A stretch of 50,859 nucleotides of DNA. It comes from CAZVBV01 sp964578905 (lineage in GTDB: Bacteria > Patescibacteriota > Gracilibacteria > UBA4473). A program made the position numbers and the translations under genes. Below are positions 15,744 to 22,788 of this stretch, piece by piece. The stretch covers positions 1 through 50,859 of the forward strand of contig CAZOER010000006.1 of the NCBI GenBank assembly GCA_964578905.1. The letters run 5' to 3'. The first letter of the stretch is position 1; the number at the start of each line of letters is the position of its first letter. The notes under the pieces were generated by a model. It worked only from the letters and a program-made list of their open reading frames with translations. It was not told where the DNA came from and did not search any database.

Positions 15744-16205
15744 TTAGCTTTGAGCAGCTGAAACTTTTGCGGGAGTGAGAACCGTATCGCCGAAACACCA
15801 TCCGGTTTCGAGAACCTTCACAACCGTACCCGGTTTGCCTTCTTCAGTCATGAGTACTTCGTGAAAATCAGGGTTAATCGCTTCGCCTTTCTTTGGATTA
15901 ATAGATTGGAGCCCCGTCTTTTCGAGTTCTTTGAAAAAGTGATCGACGGCTTTTTTCATATCTTTGTCGTCAGAATGATCAGCCCCCAATTGCAATTCAA
16001 GGAACCGAGGAAGCATTGGTTTTACAAATTCCGCAATCCCAAAGGAGACCCAGTTTTTCTTGTTATCGCCTTCTCGACGTTGTACGTTTTGTAAATCGGC
16101 AAGTGCCCGCAGTTGTGCAGACTTAGCTTCTTCAAGCTCACTTGTCATTGCTTCCAACTGAGACTCAAGTTCTTCGATTCGCGCGAGTTGTGCATCCTTT
16201 TTCAT
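15744..16205 (-). CDS. grpE: nucleotide exchange factor GrpE
   Basis: Releases ADP from DnaK. The 153 residues contain a long N-terminal coiled coil (ARIEELESQLEAMTSELEEAKSAQLRALADLQNVQRR) and the C-terminal beta domain, where DFHEVLMTEEGKPGTVVKVLETGWCFGDTVLTPAKV is the canonical end. ATG 16205 is chosen over an upstream frame to 16241 because a plausible -10 (CAAAAT, 16219-16214) lies 8 bases before it. dnaK and dnaJ are not in the window. Confidence 0.92.
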   Translation of the reverse strand: MKKDAQLARIEELESQLEAMTSELEEAKSAQLRALADLQNVQRREGDNKKNWVSFGIAEFVKPMLPRFLELQLGADHSDDKDMKKAVDHFFKELEKTGLQSINPKKGEAINPDFHEVLMTEEGKPGTVVKVLETGWCFGDTVLTPAKVSAAQS

Positions 16206-16213
16206 CGGGGGTG

Positions 16214-16241
16214 ATTTTGACAATTTTTTCTCGAAATGCAA
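16214..16241 (-). promoter_or_regulatory. leaderless grpE promoter
   Basis: TTGCAT (16241-16236), 16 bases, CAAAAT (16219-16214), 8 bases before ATG 16205. The boxes are only moderate matches. Confidence 0.45.
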
Positions 16242-16266
16242 TAGTGGAGCGATTTATATTAAAGAA

Positions 16267-16812
16267 ATGAGGAAAATATTTTTACTTTTTATGTGCACAA
16301 TTCTGCTTTCAGGATGTGGATATACCATTGTAAAAAAAGTGGAGTTACAAGAATCAGAAAAAGCTCTGCAAGAAAAAATAAATGAGGCCGAAACACTAAA
16401 ACAAGACGACTTGTTTGAGAAAAACCTAAAATGTCTTGAATATAAAAACGAGATAAAAAAACAGATGGAAGAATATAACAAAGATAATTCCTTGGATTGG
16501 TCTTATTCTTTAAAAGAAATTTTTTATAGCCCAAAGGAAAATGTTTGCCTATATGTAGAGCAGCTAGATTTAGGGCTTGGTGTTTTTTATAGAAGTCTGT
16601 ATAGCGTCTTGAATGATGGAAAAGAAGTTGAAGATTGCGAAGATTATAATAGGGCAATTGGACGTTTAGAAATGCTCTCAAAAGGAATGAATCCTGACAC
16701 TGAGGACATGAGCGAATTTGAGAAAAAAGCAGGTGGCTGTGACAACTTTGATGAAAAAATACAGAAATACAAAAACGCATCCGATTCTGGGCAAGCCAGA
16801 ATGACTTTTTAA
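16267..16812 (+). CDS. hypothetical lipoprotein
   Basis: 181 residues with a type II signal peptide: MRKIFLLFMCTILLSGCGYT, lipobox LLSGC with the modified Cys at 17. The rest is acidic and helical (VELQESEKALQEKINEAETLKQDD) with four further Cys (KCLEY, NVCLY, EDCEDY, GGCDN) that could pair. No family is recognised. The gene is visibly more AT-rich than its neighbours (many AAA, ATA and TTT codons), which may mean late acquisition. A TATATT box lies 8 bases before the ATG. Confidence 0.75.
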   Translation: MRKIFLLFMCTILLSGCGYTIVKKVELQESEKALQEKINEAETLKQDDLFEKNLKCLEYKNEIKKQMEEYNKDNSLDWSYSLKEIFYSPKENVCLYVEQLDLGLGVFYRSLYSVLNDGKEVEDCEDYNRAIGRLEMLSKGMNPDTEDMSEFEKKAGGCDNFDEKIQKYKNASDSGQARMTF

Positions 16813-16830
16813 CTCTTAAATTTTTACAAT

Positions 16831-17394
16831 ATGCTCGGAATTACAGACCTCAAAGTCGGAACAAAGATAGATCTCGATGGACAACCGTACGTGGTCACAT
16901 GGAATCAACACAGTAAACAAGCGCGAGGAGGAGGGGTTATGAAAGTGAAAATCAGAAACCTGGAGACAGGGAATTCATTGGACCGAACATTTCAAGGATC
17001 AGATAAAATCGAGGAAGCGGATGTGGCATACCGAAAAGCACAGTTTCTCTACGCGAGTGGGAATGACTATGAGTTCATGGATCAAGAAAATTATGAAACT
17101 GTTTCGCTCTCCAAAGAAAAACTTGGGGACGCAGTAGCATTCTTAACCGACGGGATGGAAGTGGACTTGCTCTACTTCGGGCCAAATCCTATCAACATCC
17201 AACTGCCCGCAAAGATGAAAGTGAAAATTACCCAGACAGATCCAGGCGTACAAGGAGACCGATCTTCGGCAGGAACAAAGCCAGCTACGATCGAAACGGG
17301 AAAAGTTATTCGGGTTCCACTTTTCATTAATGTGGGAGATGAGATTATTCTCAATACCGACACTGGGGAATACGTTGAACGAGCGAAAAGCTAA
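16831..17394 (+). CDS. efp: translation elongation factor P with Arg at the loop tip
   Basis: EF-P rescues ribosomes stalled at polyproline. The 187 residues show the three OB-type domains: KVGTKIDLDGQPYVV, the loop SKQARGGGVMKVKIRNLETG, then VDLLYFGPNPINIQLPAKMKVKITQTDPGVQGDRSSAGTKPATIETG, VRVPLFIN-like (IRVPLFINVGDEI) and the terminal NTDTGEYVERA. The loop-tip residue is Arg32, not the Lys34 modified by EpmA in E. coli. Arg32 is the rhamnosylated residue in EarP systems, but no earP lies nearby. Confidence 0.96.
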   Translation: MLGITDLKVGTKIDLDGQPYVVTWNQHSKQARGGGVMKVKIRNLETGNSLDRTFQGSDKIEEADVAYRKAQFLYASGNDYEFMDQENYETVSLSKEKLGDAVAFLTDGMEVDLLYFGPNPINIQLPAKMKVKITQTDPGVQGDRSSAGTKPATIETGKVIRVPLFINVGDEIILNTDTGEYVERAKS

Positions 17395-17399
17395 AAACG

Positions 17400-17428
17400 T
17401 TGATAATTGTTCGCGGTTGATTGATAAT
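17400..17428 (+). promoter_or_regulatory. leaderless promoter of the membrane gene at 17436
   Basis: TTGATA (17400-17405), 17 bases, GATAAT (17423-17428), ending 7 bases before ATG 17436. The same boxes and spacing occur before the beta-CASP gene (29492-29520). Confidence 0.65.
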
Positions 17429-17435
17429 TGTCTCA

Positions 17436-17993
17436 ATGGAAATCGCTTTGACGTGGAATCTTGTTTTGCTGTCGGTGTTGACGATGCTCTTCGCGTACAA
17501 TTTTTTGCTGGGACAAAACGCAACGATTAAGTTGGTGATTTCAACCTACATTGCGATTCTCACGGCCGATGGGGTGGCGAAGATTCTCAAAGATTTCCTT
17601 TTTGATCCAGCGCCAGGGATTCAGGAATTGGCGGCAGGACATGAGGATGAAATTTTCACAGGGATTCGACTCATTCTTTTCCTTATTGCTATTGTTATCT
17701 TTGTTACGAAGGGAGCGTTTTATGTAGCGGTCGAGAAACACGAACACTGGGCCATGCAAACCGTAATTCATGCCGTCTTTGCGGCGCTATCAGCTATACT
17801 TTTCCTCTCAACGGTTTTGATTTACCTGTCTGGAAATTCGTTCGTCGAAGGAATGACATTGGCATCAGAAATCGAGATACATAAAGAATCATTCCTCGCC
17901 AAAATACTTATCGACTATTATCAATTCTGGTTCTCTCTTCCGGCGATCGCCTTTCTCATTACGAGTTTCGGATTCCAAAAAACAGAAGAATAG
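17436..17993 (+). CDS. hypothetical four-helix membrane protein
   Basis: 185 residues with four hydrophobic segments: IALTWNLVLLSVLTMLFAYNFLL, FTGIRLILFLIAIVIFVTKGAFYVAV, TVIHAVFAALSAILFLSTVLIYL and the C-terminal FWFSLPAIAFLITSFGF. A polar loop with FLFDPAPGIQELAAGHEDE follows helix 1. No family is recognised. A TTG at 17421 in the same frame is rejected as start because it overlaps the -10 box. It converges tail to tail with the CorA-type gene, 2 bases apart. Confidence 0.7.
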   Translation: MEIALTWNLVLLSVLTMLFAYNFLLGQNATIKLVISTYIAILTADGVAKILKDFLFDPAPGIQELAAGHEDEIFTGIRLILFLIAIVIFVTKGAFYVAVEKHEHWAMQTVIHAVFAALSAILFLSTVLIYLSGNSFVEGMTLASEIEIHKESFLAKILIDYYQFWFSLPAIAFLITSFGFQKTEE

Positions 17994-17995
17994 TT

Positions 17996-18910
17996 CTACA
18001 AAATCTTCTTTCGTTTCAACCACGCGATAAGAATTCCGAGGCCTATTAAGAAGAGAACAATCATTCCCAACCCAACGGTGGTAAAGGCTTGAGTGTCTTG
18101 TTCAAGATGGTTCTTGAGGTTCATTCCGTAGAGCCCGGTGATGACAGCAAGGAGTGCTAACATTCCCGTTGCAGCTGTGAGAAGAAGGTCGAATTTAATA
18201 ATCGTATTCCGCATATTACTCATTCGCAGTGCCAAGACTTCTTGGGTATCGTCGATATTCTCATCAAGCTCATCGATTTTGTGAGACACATCCTCGATTT
18301 GTTCTAGAATGTTTTCCAAAATAGATTCGATTTCATCCGTATCGCCTGGCTTCTTTACCCCTAAATACAAATCCTTCAAATCCTCGTCATCCGCCACTAA
18401 TTCCGTAACCTCTCCCTCCATTTCAGTGACAGTCGTTTCCAGCTTTGACAGTCGTTTTTTTAAGTGAAGCAATTGTTCAAAGGTTTTGTCGTGCACTTTT
18501 TCAGCATGCAATTTATGCATTAATTGATCGGACACTCGTTCAACATCTTCAAATCGTCGCTGCATTTTTTCCAAAATATAATGAAGCGCTGATTCTAGTA
18601 CTGCGTGTTCAAATCGAGTCTCTTCGCTCTTCGTGTTTTCAACTTTTTTAACAAGAAGTGGAACAAAATATTCAGGGATTTTCTTTTTCTCAAGGTTGAA
18701 GATAAACGCTTTCTTATTCCCAATCACGACCTTTACCGATCGAATACTCACAATGATACACTCGCCTCGAGGGATAATTGAAGTGGTTTGTTTCTTTGTA
18801 AAAATTGGATGGAGATCTCGACTGTGAATATCGAATTCATCAGTGATTTTTTTTCGAGACCACTCCTTCTCAGTGATTTTTCCGGAAGCCAATAATTCAA
18901 TAGTTTGCAT
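17996..18910 (-). CDS. corA: CorA/Mrs2-family magnesium transporter
   Basis: A pentameric Mg2+ (or Co2+/Ni2+) channel. The 304 residues form a cytoplasmic alpha/beta domain and a long stalk helix. Two C-terminal membrane helices follow, the first ending in the selectivity signature GLYGMNLKN, the second GLGMIVLFLIGLGILIAWL with a basic KRKKIL tail. The N-terminal half (FNLEKKKIPEYFVPLL, AVLESALHYILEKMQRRF) looks closer to the Mrs2-like branch. It is 5 bases downstream of the DUF2797 gene on the same strand. Confidence 0.88.
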   Translation of the reverse strand: MQTIELLASGKITEKEWSRKKITDEFDIHSRDLHPIFTKKQTTSIIPRGECIIVSIRSVKVVIGNKKAFIFNLEKKKIPEYFVPLLVKKVENTKSEETRFEHAVLESALHYILEKMQRRFEDVERVSDQLMHKLHAEKVHDKTFEQLLHLKKRLSKLETTVTEMEGEVTELVADDEDLKDLYLGVKKPGDTDEIESILENILEQIEDVSHKIDELDENIDDTQEVLALRMSNMRNTIIKFDLLLTAATGMLALLAVITGLYGMNLKNHLEQDTQAFTTVGLGMIVLFLIGLGILIAWLKRKKIL

Positions 18911-18915
18911 GCTGT

Positions 18916-19812
18916 TTAGAATAAAGCGCTTTGAAATGCTGAACGCAGGATAAGTCCTGCAGGTTTTTCTTCAAACTCGATTTCTCGTCCCAAAAGATTT
19001 TTTGCGCACACCGAAACAAGTTCATCCGGGGTTTCTATTACCAGAAAAGGCCCTTTCATGGAAATTATTTTCCCAGAAACGGACTCTCCTTCCTCGAGTT
19101 CGACCGAGTGAAATGCCTTCGAACTTTGCTCGATATTGGTGAGATGGTAGGCAGATTTCCAAGAGATAAACTCAGGATCCTTTGCGAGAAAGTTCTGTAA
19201 TAGCGCATGATCCTTAAAGGCTGTACGATGGTCTTCAAAGGTTTTTCTTAAAATATCTTCTCCTTCTTTTTCGGCGATTTCTGGACAGAGAAAGCCCTTC
19301 TTTTGTGATGGTTTCACCTTATCCACCAAGCCGTCTTTTTTGAGGAGCGTTTCTATTTGTCGGGCGATGATTCCGTCAGAAGTTTCGGCAATGAACAACG
19401 TGTAGTGGGAGCCCTGTTCGAGCTGTCGCAACTCCTTTCGTTCCTTCTTTGAGACCCCCACTTTTATTAAATTTTTATCAAATAATGCGAGGTAGACCAC
19501 ATGGGGTCCGGCGATTTTTTGTAAATCTGACTCGTTCACGTTCTCGCGATTAAACCCATCAAATACAGTAAAAACAAAGCTTTTCTCTCGTGCTCGGCAG
19601 ATCTCACATTTCGATTTTCCGACGTTTTTTTCAGGGCACGGCGTCCACTTCTCATCGAAAAAGCTTCCCCCACATTTCACATCAGAACAAATTTCAAGAG
19701 AGACATCCGTCCCAACACTGAGCGGTTTCTTCCCAAAATTCGTTCCACTACTCGCCTGAATTTCAGCGTGAGCGGAATCTTGCCAACGGAAGTCGTACAT
19801 GTGGACTTTCAT
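18916..19812 (-). CDS. DUF2797 family protein
   Basis: 298 residues. The family is recognised from the Cys-rich zinc-like site LEICSDVKCGG, then TPCPEKN, then KCEICRARE, together with the GIY-YIG-like core PHVVYLALFDKNLIKVGVSKKER, LEQGSHYTLFIAE and ARQIETLLKK. Biochemical function is unknown. Start ATG 19812 (MKVHMYDFRW) is chosen because a -10 box ends 7 bases before it. It is divergent from recJ with overlapping promoters. Confidence 0.8.
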   Translation of the reverse strand: MKVHMYDFRWQDSAHAEIQASSGTNFGKKPLSVGTDVSLEICSDVKCGGSFFDEKWTPCPEKNVGKSKCEICRAREKSFVFTVFDGFNRENVNESDLQKIAGPHVVYLALFDKNLIKVGVSKKERKELRQLEQGSHYTLFIAETSDGIIARQIETLLKKDGLVDKVKPSQKKGFLCPEIAEKEGEDILRKTFEDHRTAFKDHALLQNFLAKDPEFISWKSAYHLTNIEQSSKAFHSVELEEGESVSGKIISMKGPFLVIETPDELVSVCAKNLLGREIEFEEKPAGLILRSAFQSALF

Positions 19813-19829
19813 CGGGCGTTGTGTACCAT
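19802..19829 (+). promoter_or_regulatory. leaderless recJ promoter
   Basis: A weak -35 TGGACT (about 19802-19807), then TACCAT (19824-19829), 7 bases before ATG 19837. It runs face to face with the DUF2797 promoter. Confidence 0.4.
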
Positions 19830-19848
19830 TCTTGCGATGAAAAAGCAA
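19820..19848 (-). promoter_or_regulatory. leaderless DUF2797 promoter
   Basis: TTGCTT (19848-19843), 17 bases, TACACA (19825-19820), 7 bases before ATG 19812. Its -10 overlaps the recJ -10 by two bases. Confidence 0.5.
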
Positions 19849-21525
19849 TTGTCATTCCTCAAAAAGACGTGGACAAGCGCACCAAATATTGACCAATTCG
19901 ACCAATTACAAGAGGCTCTTTTGGCAAATAGGAATCTGACAGATACAGAAAAAATTCAATCATTTCTTCATCCGAGCTTGGGGAATTTACATTCTCCGTG
20001 GGACATGAAGGGAATGAAAAAAGCAGTGGAACGAATTTTGTCCGCCATCACGAATCAAGAACGGATTGTTGTTTTTGGAGATTTCGACGTGGACGGAGTG
20101 ACCTCGACGGTGATTCTCGTTTCAGGATTGAAGGAATTGGGGGCGCAAGTTTCCTACAGAATTCCCAGTCGAGCGACCGATTCTCATGGACTCAAGAAAC
20201 ACATCTTGGATGAAATTGCCACGCAAGACGTAAAGCTGATTATCACCTGTGATTGTGGGATGAACGACCGAGAGGAAGTCATGCATGCCTCAAAACTTGG
20301 CATGGACGTTGTCATTACCGACCACCACGAACCGAAGCCGAATCAGTTTCCAAATAAAGCGATTGCCGTTGTAAATCCTCGGCAAAAAGATTGCCCATAT
20401 CCCGACAAAGATTTAGCTGGAGCGGGGGTCGCATTCAAACTCATTTCCGCACTCGCAGAAAAAAGTTTCGATGATGTGGAATCGATTATGGATTTCCTCC
20501 CCAAGTATTTAGAACTCTCTGCGATTGGATCGATTGCCGATTGTGTAAGTCTGCAGGGAGAGAATAGAACTATTGCAAAGTTTGGACTTGAGAAACTTAA
20601 AACCACACACTGGAGTGGATTGCGATTGCTTCTGGAAGAAAATAATGGAGGACTCGAACACATTGATGAGCAGACGATTGGATTCGTTGTTGCACCTCGC
20701 ATCAATGCTTCCTCGCGAATCGGCGATGTGTATTGGGCAGTCCAACTCTTCCTCGGGAGCGATGATAAACATTTCGAACGACTCGAAACACTCGATCAAT
20801 TTAACCAACAGAGAAAAGAACTCACGCAGAAATCGTTAGAAAAAAGCCAAGAACAAATAAAACCAGACGCGCCATTTCAATTGTTCTTCGACGAAAAATG
20901 GGAACCCGGAATTCTTGGACTGGTTGCTTCGCGTCAGTCGGAAGACCTGCAGGTGCCGATTGCCGCGTGCACAATCCGTGAAGATGGGGCGCTTGTAGCC
21001 TCCTGTCGCGCCCCAGAGGGATACAGTATGATTGAGGGGTTATCAGCCTGCGAAGAACTTTTAGCTCAATACGGAGGACATAGAGGGGCAGCAGGGTTTG
21101 TTGCCGACAAGGAGAAACGGGAGGAAATTCACACCGCTCTCGAAAAACACTTCGCGTCGTGCAAACAAGAAAAGAAAGACACCCCTGTGGAAGCGTTCGT
21201 AAACCCAGACCTCATTGGACTAGAACTCACGGAATTCCTTCACTATCTTTCGCCTTTCGGGGCAGGGAATCAGGAGCCCATCTTCGGGCTTCACAATCTT
21301 GAAATAACAAACGTACAGACGGTAGGGAAGGAGAAAAACCATCTTCGTCTCACTGGGAAATGCGAAGAAGTATCACTCGACTTCATGGCATTCTTTGCGG
21401 ATGGACTGCGAAATCAATTAAAAATCGGAGACACAGTGGACGTGCTGTTCACGATTTCAGAGAACGTGTGGAAAGGCGAAAAACGCCTTCAATTGAAAAT
21501 GAAGGATGTTTCCTTGTCATCCTGA
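19837..21525 (+). CDS. recJ: single-stranded-DNA-specific exonuclease RecJ
   Basis: A 5'-3' ssDNA exonuclease used in recombination and repair. The 562 residues include DHH-domain motifs VVFGDFDVDGVTSTV, ITCDCGMNDREE, VITDHHEPK and LAGAGVAFKL, the IGSIADCV motif and the DHHA1 region with ASCRAPEGYSMIEGL and YGGHRGAAGF. The C-terminal OB fold (LSPFGAGNQEPIF, HLRLTGK) is present. An in-frame ATG-less extension to 19768 would run through the promoter, so MKKQLSFLKK is taken as the start. Confidence 0.95.
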   Translation: MKKQLSFLKKTWTSAPNIDQFDQLQEALLANRNLTDTEKIQSFLHPSLGNLHSPWDMKGMKKAVERILSAITNQERIVVFGDFDVDGVTSTVILVSGLKELGAQVSYRIPSRATDSHGLKKHILDEIATQDVKLIITCDCGMNDREEVMHASKLGMDVVITDHHEPKPNQFPNKAIAVVNPRQKDCPYPDKDLAGAGVAFKLISALAEKSFDDVESIMDFLPKYLELSAIGSIADCVSLQGENRTIAKFGLEKLKTTHWSGLRLLLEENNGGLEHIDEQTIGFVVAPRINASSRIGDVYWAVQLFLGSDDKHFERLETLDQFNQQRKELTQKSLEKSQEQIKPDAPFQLFFDEKWEPGILGLVASRQSEDLQVPIAACTIREDGALVASCRAPEGYSMIEGLSACEELLAQYGGHRGAAGFVADKEKREEIHTALEKHFASCKQEKKDTPVEAFVNPDLIGLELTEFLHYLSPFGAGNQEPIFGLHNLEITNVQTVGKEKNHLRLTGKCEEVSLDFMAFFADGLRNQLKIGDTVDVLFTISENVWKGEKRLQLKMKDVSLSS

Positions 21526-21540
21526 ACTTGTTTCAGGATC
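21514..21540 (-). repeat. palindromic repeat, copy E1
   Basis: A 27-base imperfect palindrome starting TTGTCATCCTGAACTTG. It overlaps the last codons of recJ and is the inverted partner of 21562-21588 (19 of 27 positions match). Confidence 0.65.
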
Positions 21541-21561
21541 AAAACTTAATTTTCATCGTCT

Positions 21562-21588
21562 GATTCCGGATCAAGCCCGGAATGACAA
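21562..21588 (+). repeat. palindromic repeat, copy E2
   Basis: GATTCCGGATCAAGCCCGG followed by AATGACAA. It forms an outward TGTC...GACA doublet with E1, like pairs A-B and C-D. Confidence 0.65.
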
Positions 21589-21608
21589 AAGGGGGAAGTT
21601 AGGAGGGT

Positions 21609-21636
21609 TTGACAAAAGCCTTTCCAGCAATACAAT
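21609..21636 (+). promoter_or_regulatory. tRNA-Lys promoter
   Basis: TTGACA (21609-21614), 16 bases, TACAAT (21631-21636), 15 bases before the mature 5' end. Confidence 0.8.
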
Positions 21637-21651
21637 CCTCGAGTTCTTTAT

Positions 21652-21726
21652 GGGTGAGTAGCTCAGTGGTAGAGCAGTTGACTCTTAATCAATTGGCCGC
21701 GAGTTCGACCCTCGCCTCACCCACCA
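21652..21726 (+). tRNA. tRNA-Lys(CTT)
   Basis: 75 bases with encoded CCA. The acceptor GGGTGAG pairs with CTCACCC. The anticodon stem GTTGA/TCAAT frames the loop CTCTTAA with anticodon CTT. The T arm is GCGAG-TTCGACC-CTCGC. The discriminator is A. Confidence 0.93.
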
Positions 21727-21738
21727 TTTAAAAATTTA

Positions 21739-21773
21739 AGGTCCGGACCCTTTTGGGGTCCGGACCTATTTTT
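21739..21773. terminator. terminator between tRNA-Lys and aroB
   Basis: AGGTCCGGACCC and GGGTCCGGACCT form a 12-bp stem with a 5-base loop. It is followed by ATTTTT on the plus strand and by TTAAATTTTT on the minus strand, so it can serve both converging units. Confidence 0.8.
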
Positions 21774-21777
21774 CAAA

Positions 21778-22788
21778 TTAAACACTCACCACTTCAACTT
21801 CTCCAATCTTCTTCGGTAATACCAGACGAATCTTCCCGTCCTTCTTTTTCTTATCATGTTTCATCGCCTCCCAGATTTCTTCCTCATCAAAGTCGCACAT
21901 CAGATCGATGTCGAATTGATTGAAAATGTTCTCAATTCGGTCGACGGTTTCATCGTCGCAGAGTCCGTGTTCGAGTGCATAATTTGCCGCCATAACTGTC
22001 CCAATTGCCACAGCTCGTCCGTGTGGGAGAGAATAATTACTCAAGAGTTCAATCGCGTGACCAGAGGTATGTCCGAGGTTGAGAAAAATTCGAACCCCAT
22101 GTTCGCGTTCATCTTCTTCAACAATCTTCGCTTTAATCGAAATCGAATCTCGAATCAGCGGAATAATATCTTCTATTTTTGGTTCAGGAGAAGCAATCTT
22201 CTCAAGTGCTTGGAAGTGCGCAGGAGAGGCAATAATCCCATGCTTGATCATTTCAGCGAGACCATTTTTTATCTCTGCTTCGGGTAATGTTTTCAAAAAC
22301 TCGGGGCAATCATAAATCTTCTCTGGTTGATGAATTGCACCGACGGTGTTTTTTCCATACTCATAATCAATCCCCGTCTTGCCTCCAATAGAAGCATCGA
22401 CTTGTGCAAGAAGTGACGTTGGTACTTGGAGAAACGGAATTCCACGAAAAAATATTGCAGCCGTAAATCCCACCATATCGCCAATAACTCCACCACCAAC
22501 GGCTACTAAAACGGATTGACGATCGAACTCTCGCTCGAAACATTCGGTCAAAATGTGGTTTACGGCTTTCCAATTTTTATTCAGTTCTCCGCCCGGAAGG
22601 ATGAGGAGATTGTCTTTAAATCGCTTTGGGAATGTTGAGAACTTTGCCACGTTTTCATCCGTCACCACGAGAAATTTTCGTTTCCCAATTTGTGCACGGA
22701 TAGATTTTTCCAAGGCATCAAAGTCTTGCGGGAATTCAATCTCGCAATGCGTTTCTTTCGGATCTATGTGAACTGAGAGTGGTTTCAT
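21778..22788 (-). CDS. aroB: 3-dehydroquinate synthase
   Basis: Second step of the shikimate pathway, converting DAHP to 3-dehydroquinate with NAD+ and Zn2+. The 336 residues contain the NAD-binding VAVGGGVIGDMVGFTAAIFFRGI, the PTSLLAQVDASIGGKTGID segment, NGLAEMIKHG with catalytic Lys, and zinc ligands in LNLGHTSGHAIE. Length is slightly under the usual 350-360. It overlaps the gyrA stop by ATGA. No other aro genes are in the window. Confidence 0.94.
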   Translation of the reverse strand: MKPLSVHIDPKETHCEIEFPQDFDALEKSIRAQIGKRKFLVVTDENVAKFSTFPKRFKDNLLILPGGELNKNWKAVNHILTECFEREFDRQSVLVAVGGGVIGDMVGFTAAIFFRGIPFLQVPTSLLAQVDASIGGKTGIDYEYGKNTVGAIHQPEKIYDCPEFLKTLPEAEIKNGLAEMIKHGIIASPAHFQALEKIASPEPKIEDIIPLIRDSISIKAKIVEEDEREHGVRIFLNLGHTSGHAIELLSNYSLPHGRAVAIGTVMAANYALEHGLCDDETVDRIENIFNQFDIDLMCDFDEEEIWEAMKHDKKKKDGKIRLVLPKKIGEVEVVSV

